Shown: in pieces, positions 16,628 to 25,820 of the stretch
Layout: each line of letters opens with the position of its first letter
Numbering within the stretch: the first letter of the stretch is position 1
The notes under the pieces: model-generated
The model's input: the letters and a program-made list of their open reading frames with translations, nothing else
The model's database searches: none
Told to the model about the DNA's origin: nothing
Made by a program: the position numbers and the translations under genes
Source of the DNA: Roseobacter denitrificans OCh 114
GTDB lineage: Bacteria; Pseudomonadota; Alphaproteobacteria; Rhodobacterales; Rhodobacteraceae
Assembly (NCBI RefSeq): GCF_000014045.1
Contig: NC_008209.1
Coordinates: 2,565,001 to 2,629,000 of the forward strand
Direction: 5' to 3'
DNA: 64,000 nucleotides

Positions 16628-18958
16628 TCAATGCAGCTGCTCGTGAACTGTGTCCGTCAAGTCATTGAGAGAAAACGGTTTTGGCAGAAATACCGAGTTT
16701 GGGATTTTCATCTGCGCCTCGCCAAAACTGTCCTCAGCATAGCCCGAGACAAAGACGACGCGCACATCCGGTCTGTTCTTCAGCGCCTCGCGCACCCAAC
16801 TCGGGCCGTCCATTCCGGGCATGACCACATCCGTCACGAAAACATCCACGTTCAGCGTCTCATCCTCAAGGGTCTTGAGCGCCGCTTCGGCAGAATCGGC
16901 CTCCAGCACCGTGTAGCCCCGCAGGCGCAACGCACGGCTGGCAAAGGCCCTGACGGGGGCCTCGTCCTCCACCAGAAGGATCACGCCATCGCCATGTTTG
17001 CCGGTTGGTTTCTTTGTTTCAACGCGCGGTGCAACCGGCGCAGGTTTTCTGTTTTCAAGTACAGGAAAATAGAGGGTAAAGCGCGTGCCAACGCCAACGG
17101 TGCTGTCTACGAAGATATAGGCGCCGGTCTGTTTCACGATTCCATAGGCCGTTGACAGGCCCAGACCCGTTCCCTCGCCGGTGCGTTTCGTCGTGTAAAA
17201 GGGCTCGAAGACCTTTTGCAGCTTGTCGGAGGGGATACCGATGCCGTCATCTGACACATGCACAGTGACATATTCGCCCACAGGCACCGTGACACGGTCG
17301 CGGTTGAGCGGCGCTTTCAGTCGGATGCATTGCGTTTCGATACGGATTTCGCCCCCGTTGGGCATCGCATCGCGCGCATTCACCACGAGGTTCATCAGAA
17401 CCTGTTCAAGCTGGCGTTTATCGGCGCGGATGGGCAGTAAAACCGGATCATGGGTCAGGGTCAGCGTGACCTTCTCGCCCACCAGCCGGTTCAGCAGATG
17501 CGTCAGATCCGCGAGCGTGTCGCGCATGTCCAGCGTTTCGGGGCGCAGGGTCTGTTTGCGCGAAAAGGCCAAAAGCTGGCCGACCAGCGCCGCGGCCCGG
17601 TTTGCGTTCTGATTGATCTGAACCAGATCGCTGAAATCGGGGTCGCCCTGGTCATGGCGCAGCAACAAGAGGTCGCAATGACCCGAAATCGCTGTGAGCA
17701 GGTTGTTGAAATCATGCGCAACACCGCCGGCCAACTGCCCGATCGCCTGCATCTTCTGGCTCTGTACGAATTGTGCCTCCAGCGATTTCAACTCGGTGGC
17801 GTCGCTGAGCACCGCAATCAGCGTCGGATCGCCGCTTTCTGAAATCCTGTTGAGGGTCACCTGAACAAACACCTCCTTGTCGGTGCGTTTCAGGCGCAGA
17901 AACTCCGTCGGCTGCGATGCACGCCCGGCAAGCGTATCGGTCAGCCAGTCCGTGATGGACCGGCCAAGCCCCTCCATGAGGTCGGACAAATGCACATCGC
18001 GTTCGAGCGCGATGCCGATCAGGTTGGACGCCATGAGGTTGAAGGCCTGAACCTGACCATCCGCCCCCACCTTGAGCAGCGGAACCGGCAGGTTTTCAAA
18101 GACGTTCCATTCATCATCCCGCACAGAGGCTGGACCGGGCGGCAACAGATAAAGCGCCTTGCGCCCTGCCCCGGCGGATACTTCGCTCACAAGCACCCGC
18201 GCCGGGCCCTCCACCCCTTCGATGTCGCAGACGGTGCCCGATTGCACAGGCATCGTCTTGAACAGACGTTCGAGCGATGTGACCCGTCCGCCCACCAGAT
18301 CCCGCGCAGGATCATTCATGTAGAGGATCGCATTTGTGCGGCCCACAAGGATCATCGGCAAAGCAGGCCCGTCGTTTTGAGCAGCCGCAACCGCGACATC
18401 TTCAAAGCGCCAGGCATAGGCATTCGCGCCCGCTTTATTGACGCCAACGCGGATGTGGCCCTTGCGCGTGACAAGCTCCTCCTGCGCGAACCCTTCGGTA
18501 TCGGCCCGCGTCTGAAGGCGAGAGAGGATGGCGGCCGGATCGGCAACCGTCCTGTCGAGTGCGCCGATCAGCGTATCACCGGCCTGCCCCTGAAAACGGC
18601 TGCGGGCCGCCTGGTTGCGCGACAGGATTTCACCATCCGCGCGCGTCAGAAACCCGGGAACGGCATCCTTGTCGATAAAGCTGGACAGCGTGGCAAGGGT
18701 CGCCTTCTGGCGTCTGCCATGTGCGCCAACCAAACCATACAACACGCCGCACAGCACGATCAGAGCGGTGGCCGCGGCAAGCAGCGATTTCTGCAAAACC
18801 TCATGCGGGGCGGCCAGCCCGACGATGGCAAGCACGGCGGCGCCAACCAATATGCCGGCAAATCTGTTCTGGGCGCCAAGCGCGAATTCAGTCAGTTTTG
18901 ATGGCAGTATGGCACTCGTGGACAATCGCTCGCTCCTGGTATCGAATCGCACCGTCAT
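16628..18958 (-). CDS. cckA: Hybrid sensor histidine kinase CckA
   Basis: A 776-residue hybrid kinase resembling CckA, which sends phosphate through ChpT to CtrA. Two transmembrane helices lie near residues 30-50 and 58-78, with PAS-like regions to about 390. The HisKA box carries the CckA-type GGVAHDFNNLL motif with phospho-His at 415, followed by an HATPase domain with ADKRQLEQVLMNLVVNARDA, and a C-terminal receiver with phospho-Asp in VTDVVMPGMDG. The ORF can begin at a TTG one codon earlier, but the ATG at 18958 is preferred. A CtrA-type site lies just upstream. In roseobacters this pathway controls motility, gene transfer agents and cell cycle genes. Confidence 0.92.
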   Translation of the reverse strand: MTVRFDTRSERLSTSAILPSKLTEFALGAQNRFAGILVGAAVLAIVGLAAPHEVLQKSLLAAATALIVLCGVLYGLVGAHGRRQKATLATLSSFIDKDAVPGFLTRADGEILSRNQAARSRFQGQAGDTLIGALDRTVADPAAILSRLQTRADTEGFAQEELVTRKGHIRVGVNKAGANAYAWRFEDVAVAAAQNDGPALPMILVGRTNAILYMNDPARDLVGGRVTSLERLFKTMPVQSGTVCDIEGVEGPARVLVSEVSAGAGRKALYLLPPGPASVRDDEWNVFENLPVPLLKVGADGQVQAFNLMASNLIGIALERDVHLSDLMEGLGRSITDWLTDTLAGRASQPTEFLRLKRTDKEVFVQVTLNRISESGDPTLIAVLSDATELKSLEAQFVQSQKMQAIGQLAGGVAHDFNNLLTAISGHCDLLLLRHDQGDPDFSDLVQINQNANRAAALVGQLLAFSRKQTLRPETLDMRDTLADLTHLLNRLVGEKVTLTLTHDPVLLPIRADKRQLEQVLMNLVVNARDAMPNGGEIRIETQCIRLKAPLNRDRVTVPVGEYVTVHVSDDGIGIPSDKLQKVFEPFYTTKRTGEGTGLGLSTAYGIVKQTGAYIFVDSTVGVGTRFTLYFPVLENRKPAPVAPRVETKKPTGKHGDGVILLVEDEAPVRAFASRALRLRGYTVLEADSAEAALKTLEDETLNVDVFVTDVVMPGMDGPSWVREALKNRPDVRVVFVSGYAEDSFGEAQMKIPNSVFLPKPFSLNDLTDTVHEQLH

Positions 18959-18974
18959 CAAAGCGCCCTAGGAG

Positions 18975-18989
18975 TTAATCCCGACTTAA
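18975..18989. promoter_or_regulatory. CtrA-binding site before cckA
   Basis: TTAATCCCGACTTAA is a perfect TTAA-N7-TTAA, the full CtrA recognition pattern of alphaproteobacteria. It begins 17 bases upstream of the cckA ATG in the 72-base gap to the methyltransferase gene; another TTAA is at 19009-19012. Its closeness to the start fits repression or a leader position better than classic activation. Confidence 0.65.
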
Positions 18990-19030
18990 CCACGATCAGG
19001 TGTGCTCGTTAAGGTTGAGTATTGCAGCAA

Positions 19031-20191
19031 TTATCCCCGCGTCAAGTGTGCCGTGTAAAACCCGTCGCAGTTTTCAGACAGTGGCCAGCGCCTTTGGAGC
19101 GTGCAGCGCCAGTCCGGGTTCTGCGACAGAAATGCCGTGATCTGATCCTCATTTTCCGCTCTCAGCACAGAGCATGTGGCATAAACCAACCACCCTTGCG
19201 CATCCACAAGCGGTGCCGCCTCGCGCAGGATATCCTGCTGCATCGCCTGCAATTCCTGCAAACGCGCGCTGGTAAAGCGCCACTTTGCCTCCGGGCTGCG
19301 CCGCCACGCGCCACTGCCCGAACAGGGCGCATCACATAACACCAGATCGAACGGCCCATGGGCGTGCAAGCGGTCTGTTGCCAGCTGCTTTATCACCGCC
19401 CCGGCGCGTTTGGCGCGGGGGGCGATATCCCTCATTCTGTCCGGGTCACGGTCATGCGCGAAAACCCGGCGGCCATCCTGCGCGGCCATGGCCAGAGCCT
19501 TGCCGCCCCCGCCCGCGCAGTAATCCAGACAGCGCTGTGCTTCTGGCAAGTCATCGACAACGGCTTGGGATGCCGCGTCCTGCACCTCAACCTGACCTGA
19601 CAGAAAGGCCGTCGCATTCCTGACCCGTCGCGCGCCCTCGGTGACCGTCAGGGCCGTCGCGCAGACCGGGTTTGCGGTGGTCACAACGCCATCAGTTGCG
19701 AGACTGTGCATGGCTGTTGTGACGTCCGCCCGTTTCAGATTGACCCGCAGGGTGACAGGTCCGCGCTGCGTCAGCGCCTGCGCAATCGCGCCCGCCTCTT
19801 CCCCGAGGCTGCGCTCAAATTCAGGCACAAGCCAATCCGGCAGGTTCCACAGGCCGCAGGCGGTGTCCCGGTCTGCACTGTATGCCAGCTCCTGCGCGGA
19901 CAAGGCCGCTGGCGCATAGCCCTGACCGTTGAAAAACGCCGATGGGTCAAGCCCGTTATACCGCAGCAGGCCCAGCATCAGCGCCCGGCCCGACGCGCCA
20001 CCCCCAAGGGCCGCAACCGTATCCCTGAGGCGCAGCACGTCAAAGACGTGGTCCCGCACCGCCGCGCGATCCTTGGATCCGGCAAAACGGCTTAGTCGCG
20101 CCCACCGGGTCAGGGCCTGTTCGGCGGCGGCCCCTTGCGCGATCACATCCAGAATCTCGATGGCGGCAGCAATGCGCGCGGCGGGTGTCAT
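19031..20191 (-). CDS. RsmB/NOP-type RNA m5C methyltransferase
   Basis: A 386-residue SAM-dependent methyltransferase of the RsmB/NOL1/NOP2 family that methylates carbon 5 of cytosine in RNA, probably 16S rRNA. The N-terminal 130 residues are helical and NusB-like (AEQALTRWARLSRFAGSKDRA). The catalytic domain has the SAM-binding CAGGGGKALAMAA loop, LCDAPCSGSGAWRRSP (motif IV Cys), and VYATCSVLRAEN (motif VI Cys), the two cysteines used by this family. It overlaps nothing and follows guaB by 30 bases on the same strand, so the pair may be co-transcribed. Confidence 0.92.
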   Translation of the reverse strand: MTPAARIAAAIEILDVIAQGAAAEQALTRWARLSRFAGSKDRAAVRDHVFDVLRLRDTVAALGGGASGRALMLGLLRYNGLDPSAFFNGQGYAPAALSAQELAYSADRDTACGLWNLPDWLVPEFERSLGEEAGAIAQALTQRGPVTLRVNLKRADVTTAMHSLATDGVVTTANPVCATALTVTEGARRVRNATAFLSGQVEVQDAASQAVVDDLPEAQRCLDYCAGGGGKALAMAAQDGRRVFAHDRDPDRMRDIAPRAKRAGAVIKQLATDRLHAHGPFDLVLCDAPCSGSGAWRRSPEAKWRFTSARLQELQAMQQDILREAAPLVDAQGWLVYATCSVLRAENEDQITAFLSQNPDWRCTLQRRWPLSENCDGFYTAHLTRG

Positions 20192-20221
20192 TGCGCCCTC
20201 TCCTTCAGACCGGGGGCGTGA

Positions 20222-21694
<1,473 letters not shown>

Positions 21695-21830
21695 TCACTT
21701 GGCAGTTTCCTATTTCACGGGTCCCGCAGAATGAAAAGGGGCAAATTTTTCCGCAACCCCATATGCGGGTGATTGCCAAGCGGCAAACCGCAGGGCAAAG
21801 CTGGCGTCAATGACAGATGGGACGGATAAG

Positions 21831-22817
21831 ATGACAGACCATGGCTACGCCAGCGGCAGGCTGGATTTACCTTTCGTGGGCATCTCGACATTTGGCAAGC
21901 GCCCCTATGTGGCCGATTGGGACACCCTGGACGCGGATGTCGCCGTGCTGGGTGCCCCCTTTGATGGCGGAACACAATGGCGCGCAGGGGCGCGCTTTGG
22001 CCCGCGTGGGGTGCGCGAGGCATCCACGCTGTTCAGTTTCGGTCACGCAGGCGCTTATGATCACGAGGATGATGCCACCTACCTGCCCGCCGATGTCAGG
22101 ATCGTCGATATGGGCGATGCGGATATCGTGCATACCGCGACTGAAAAGAGTCATGACAACATCGAAACCGGCGTGCGGGCCGCCCTGCGTGCAGGCGCGC
22201 TGCCAGTGGTGATCGGGGGGGATCATTCGATCAACATCCCCTGCATTCGCGCCTATGACGGGCCGGAATACAGCGGCGGCGCGTTTCATATCCTGCAGAT
22301 TGATGCGCATCTGGATTTTGTCGATGAGCGCCACGGGGTGCGCCACGGGCATGGCAATCCGATGCGCCGTGCCGCCGAACAGAGCTATGTCAGCGGGTTA
22401 ACGCAGGTGGGCATTCGCAATGTCAGCTCGACCGCACGCGAAGGATACGCAGATGCCCGCGCCATGGGCTCGCAGATCATATCGGTGCGTCAGGCGCGCA
22501 GGATGGGGCTTGAAAAGCTGCTTGATAGCGTGCCCGCCGGGGTGCCTGTCTACATCACGATTGATATTGATGCATTTTGCCCCTCCATCGCGCCGGGAAC
22601 GGGCACGCCCAGCCATGGCGGCTTCCTATACTACGAAGTGCTTGAGCTTTTGCAGGGCGTGGCGGGGCGCAACTCCGTGATCGGCCTTGATCTGGTGGAG
22701 GTGGCACCGGATTATGACCCTACCGGCAGCACCTCCATTCTGGCGGCTCAGCTTCTGCTGAACACGATTGGTTTCATCTTTCACGCGCGTGGCCAGTCAC
22801 CAACGCTTGTGCCCTAG
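21831..22817 (+). CDS. speB: Agmatinase-family ureohydrolase
   Basis: A binuclear manganese enzyme of the arginase/agmatinase family that releases urea from guanidino compounds. Metal-site motifs are GGDHS, DAHLDFVDE and DIDAFCPSIAPGTGTP; in most relatives the last reads D-x-D-x-x-D-P, and here the third Asp is Cys, though the two ligand Asps remain. The natural substrate could be agmatine, guanidinobutyrate or a similar molecule. The ATG at 21831 (328 residues) has a GGGACGGA stretch before it; an in-frame ATG at 21810 would add 7 residues. It is divergent from guaB and lies 142 bases before the ASKHA-domain protein. Confidence 0.85.
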   Translation: MTDHGYASGRLDLPFVGISTFGKRPYVADWDTLDADVAVLGAPFDGGTQWRAGARFGPRGVREASTLFSFGHAGAYDHEDDATYLPADVRIVDMGDADIVHTATEKSHDNIETGVRAALRAGALPVVIGGDHSINIPCIRAYDGPEYSGGAFHILQIDAHLDFVDERHGVRHGHGNPMRRAAEQSYVSGLTQVGIRNVSSTAREGYADARAMGSQIISVRQARRMGLEKLLDSVPAGVPVYITIDIDAFCPSIAPGTGTPSHGGFLYYEVLELLQGVAGRNSVIGLDLVEVAPDYDPTGSTSILAAQLLLNTIGFIFHARGQSPTLVP

Positions 22818-22959
22818 ACGGCTGATCCCCGAAAACCTCATGACGTTTATGATAAAATCAAAAGAGGAATGCCGCGGCTGACGCATCAAATGACGCGGAT
22901 CGGCTGTCTTGGACAGCGCTGTGGCCTATGGTGGGGCAAATCAATTCAACAGGCGATAC

Positions 22960-25014
22960 ATGTCCATGCGCAATGATCCTCTCGTCGTATTCACGCCCTC
23001 AGGTAAACGCGGCCATTTTGAGGTCGGCACACCGATCCTGACCGCTGCCCGCCAATTGGGCGTTGATCTGGATTCGGTCTGTGGCGGGCGCGGCATCTGT
23101 TCAAAATGTCAGATCACCCCAAGCTACGGCGAATTTTCCAAACATGGCGTCACCGTACGTGAGGGCGCGCTGTCCGAATGGAACAAGGTCGAACAACGCT
23201 ACAAGGACAAACGCGGGTTGATCGACGGGCGCCGACTGGGGTGTCAGGCCACGGTGCAGGGCGATGTGGTGATCGACGTGCCGCCCGAAAGCCAGGTGCA
23301 CAAACAGGTCGTGCGCAAACGTGCCGAAGCGCGGGACATTATCCTCGATCCATCGACCAAGCTTTACTACGTCGAAGTGGCGGAGCCGGACATGCATGAC
23401 CCCTCCGGTGATCTGGAACGTCTGCGGGACGCGTTAAGGGATCAATGGGAGTTGGAGAACGTCGCAGCGGACCTGCACATCCTGCAAAGCATGCAGCCGA
23501 TCCTGCGCAAGGGCGACTGGAAGGTCACGGTTGCCGTCCATCTCGGGGATGCCGAAAACCCGCCGCGCATCATGAACATCTGGCCGGGCTATTACGACGG
23601 CACCGTCTATGGTCTGGCGGTCGATCTTGGCTCAACCACGATTGCGGCGCATCTGTGCGATTTGCAAACCGGCGAGGTGCTGGCCTCTTCCGGGGTAATG
23701 AACCCCCAGATCCGCTTTGGCGAAGACCTGATGAGCCGGGTCAGCTATTCGATGATGAATGCCGGTGGCGCGGATGAGATGACCGAAGCGGTGCGCGAGG
23801 GCATGCGCGCGCTCTTTACCCAGATCGCCGCCGAGGCGCAGATCGACAAGGCGCTGATCGTGGATGCGGTTTTTGTCTGCAACCCGGTGATGCACCACCT
23901 GTTTCTCGGGATTGATCCCTTTGAGCTTGGGCAGGCCCCCTTTGCGCTGACCACCAATAACGCGTTGCGCCTGCGCGCCGATGATCTTGATCTGAACATC
24001 CACCCCTCCGCGCGGGTCTATCTGCTGCCTTGCATCGCAGGACATGTGGGGGCCGATGCCGCCGCCGTGGCCCTGTCCGAGGCCCCGGATAAATCCGACG
24101 ATCTGGTTTTGGTGGTCGATGTGGGCACCAATGCGGAAATCCTGCTGGGCAACAAGGAAAAGGTGCTCGCCTGTTCCTCGCCCACCGGACCCGCCTTTGA
24201 AGGCGCGCAGATCAGTTCGGGACAGCGCGCCGCCCCCGGTGCGATTGAACGTGTCGAAATTGACCCGGTGACCAAGGAGCCGAGGTTCAAGGTCATCGGC
24301 TGCGACCTGTGGTCGGATGATCCCGATTTCACCAAGGAAGTCGGCCCCTCCGGCATCACCGGGATATGCGGTTCCGGCATCATCGAGATGGTGGCGGAGA
24401 TGCGCATGAACGGCATCGTCGATGCCCCCGGCCTGATCGGCACACCGGAGCAGACCGGAACGCAGCGGTGCTTTCTGGACGGGCGCACCTATTCCTACCT
24501 CGTCTATGACGCCACAGCCGACGGTGGCCCACGGATCACCGTGACAAACCGCGACATTCGCGAAATCCAGATGGCCAAGGCAGCGCTATACTCCGGCGCG
24601 CGGCTGCTGATGGATAAATTTGGCGTCGATAAGGTTGACCGCGTGGTGCTGGCCGGTGCTTTCGGGGCGCATATCTCGTCCAAACACGCGATGGTACTTG
24701 GCATGATCCCGGATGCACCGCTCGACAAGGTGACATCCGCCGGAAATGCGGCAGGCACCGGGGCACGCATCGCACTGCTCAACACAGCCGCACGCGCGGA
24801 AATCGAAGCGACCGTCAGCGCCATCCACAAGATCGAAACCGCGATTGAGCCGCGTTTTCAGGAACATTTCGTCAATGCCTCGGCCATCCCGAATGCGGTC
24901 GAACCTTTTCCCATCTTGAACTCGATCGTTTCCCTGCCCGAGGCGACATTCAACACGGGCGGCGGCAGCGAGAGTGACGCAAGGGGCGGACGGCGCAGGC
25001 GGCGGCGGGCGTGA
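22960..25014 (+). CDS. 2Fe-2S ferredoxin/ASKHA-domain protein, RACo-like reductive activator
   Basis: A 684-residue protein combining an N-terminal 2Fe-2S ferredoxin domain (Cys41, Cys47, Cys50 and Cys95; pattern C-x5-C-x2-C) with a linker and a large ASKHA ATPase-like domain (phosphate-binding VDLGSTTIAAHL and VVDVGTNAEI blocks, and ICGSGIIEMVAE later). This is the architecture of RamA/RACo proteins, which use ATP to reduce the inactive Co(II) state of corrinoid methyltransferase proteins. The C-terminus ends in a run of Arg. The TTG at 22909 would add 17 residues; the ATG at 22960 is preferred. No corrinoid protein or methyltransferase is within the window, so its client is unknown. Confidence 0.8.
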   Translation: MSMRNDPLVVFTPSGKRGHFEVGTPILTAARQLGVDLDSVCGGRGICSKCQITPSYGEFSKHGVTVREGALSEWNKVEQRYKDKRGLIDGRRLGCQATVQGDVVIDVPPESQVHKQVVRKRAEARDIILDPSTKLYYVEVAEPDMHDPSGDLERLRDALRDQWELENVAADLHILQSMQPILRKGDWKVTVAVHLGDAENPPRIMNIWPGYYDGTVYGLAVDLGSTTIAAHLCDLQTGEVLASSGVMNPQIRFGEDLMSRVSYSMMNAGGADEMTEAVREGMRALFTQIAAEAQIDKALIVDAVFVCNPVMHHLFLGIDPFELGQAPFALTTNNALRLRADDLDLNIHPSARVYLLPCIAGHVGADAAAVALSEAPDKSDDLVLVVDVGTNAEILLGNKEKVLACSSPTGPAFEGAQISSGQRAAPGAIERVEIDPVTKEPRFKVIGCDLWSDDPDFTKEVGPSGITGICGSGIIEMVAEMRMNGIVDAPGLIGTPEQTGTQRCFLDGRTYSYLVYDATADGGPRITVTNRDIREIQMAKAALYSGARLLMDKFGVDKVDRVVLAGAFGAHISSKHAMVLGMIPDAPLDKVTSAGNAAGTGARIALLNTAARAEIEATVSAIHKIETAIEPRFQEHFVNASAIPNAVEPFPILNSIVSLPEATFNTGGGSESDARGGRRRRRRA

Positions 25015-25068
25015 TCCGATCTGATGGAAGCGGTGCAAGCCGCAGGGAACAAACGCGCTGATCTCAAC

Positions 25069-25097
25069 TTGACCGGGCGGCGCAGTATCGCTAACAC
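25069..25097 (+). promoter_or_regulatory. Promoter of tRNA-Gly
   Basis: TTGACC (25069-25074), a 17-base spacer and TAACAC (25092-25097) form a sigma-70-type promoter. The mature tRNA begins at 25107, nine bases after the -10, which places transcription start just before the tRNA. This supports expression of the tRNA. Confidence 0.55.
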
Positions 25098-25106
25098 GCA
25101 GGTGCG

Positions 25107-25180
25107 GCGGGTATGGTGAAAAGGTATCACGGCAGCTTCCCAAGCTTTAGTTACGAGTTCGATTCTCGTTACCCGCTCCA
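25107..25180 (+). tRNA. tRNA-Gly(CCC)
   Basis: A 74-base tRNA with the CCA end encoded. The acceptor stem GCGGGTA/TACCCGC and the T stem ACGAG/CTCGT are perfect, the D stem is GTGA/TCAC with G18-G19 in the loop, and the T loop is TTCGATT. The 7-base anticodon loop TTCCCAA gives anticodon CCC at 25139-25141, reading GGG glycine codons. The anticodon stem GCAGC/GCTTT contains one G-U pair and one C-U mismatch, which is unusual. Coordinates include the CCA. It lies in the 323-base gap between the RACo-like gene and the thioesterase; the rest of that gap shows a promoter but no other gene. Confidence 0.9.
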
Positions 25181-25337
25181 GGACATTTGATGTCAGGTTC
25201 ATCGGATATAATTCGACCAAACGACCCGAGGCAGGGACTTTTCTGGCCGTCCGTGTGACGTTTGATTTCCCTGTGCCCATGGGCGCAAAACTGACGCAAG
25301 GCTTGGCAATTCCGCTTGCCCGCGCTAAGGGCGCAGG

Positions 25338-25820
25338 ATGACACTCGCCTACCACACCCCCCTTGCCGCCGACGCACAAGCCCAATTGGGCATCACGCCG
25401 CCTGCCCCTTTGGCCATGGCCGATCAGGTGCGGTTTTCAGAGCTGGATGTGCTGCACCACGTGAATAACGCCGTCTACATGCAGTGGTTCGAACGGGTCC
25501 GGGTCAGATATACGCAACTTTGGGGCCTGAGCCGTGATTTTGGCAACGATGAAGGCCCGCGCATTGTCATCCGCTCCGGTACAATCCACTACATTCAGGA
25601 AATGCTGCTGGATGAGGACTACGTCGTGACCTGTGGCTGCACGGCTTTCCGCAACACATCCTTTACCATGCATCAGGAGATATGGTCAGGCGGCACGCGG
25701 CGGGCCACATTCGACTGCGTGCTGGTCTTGCTGCACCCGGATGGCAGTGGCCGATATGCCATTCCCGACGCACTGAAACAGCGATTTGTCGATGTCGACG
25801 GTGCCAAGCAAGACAATTAA
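25338..25820 (+). CDS. Acyl-CoA thioesterase, 4-hydroxybenzoyl-CoA thioesterase fold
   Basis: A 160-residue hotdog-fold thioesterase that hydrolyses acyl-CoA thioesters. The catalytic region FSELDVLHHVNNAVYMQWF carries the family Asp37 and the HVNN motif (His41). The rest follows the 4HBT/YbgC layout with a final LKQRFVDVDG segment. The acyl substrate is unknown. The stop TAA overlaps the pgi stop by 4 bases on the opposite strand. Its start lies 158 bases after the tRNA-Gly, with AAGGGCGCAGG before the ATG. Confidence 0.88.
   Translation: MTLAYHTPLAADAQAQLGITPPAPLAMADQVRFSELDVLHHVNNAVYMQWFERVRVRYTQLWGLSRDFGNDEGPRIVIRSGTIHYIQEMLLDEDYVVTCGCTAFRNTSFTMHQEIWSGGTRRATFDCVLVLLHPDGSGRYAIPDALKQRFVDVDGAKQDN

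Noticed and set aside
22909..22959. Extended TTG start for the RACo-like gene
   Set aside because: The added 17 residues are not conserved-looking, and the ferredoxin domain begins directly after the ATG at 22960.
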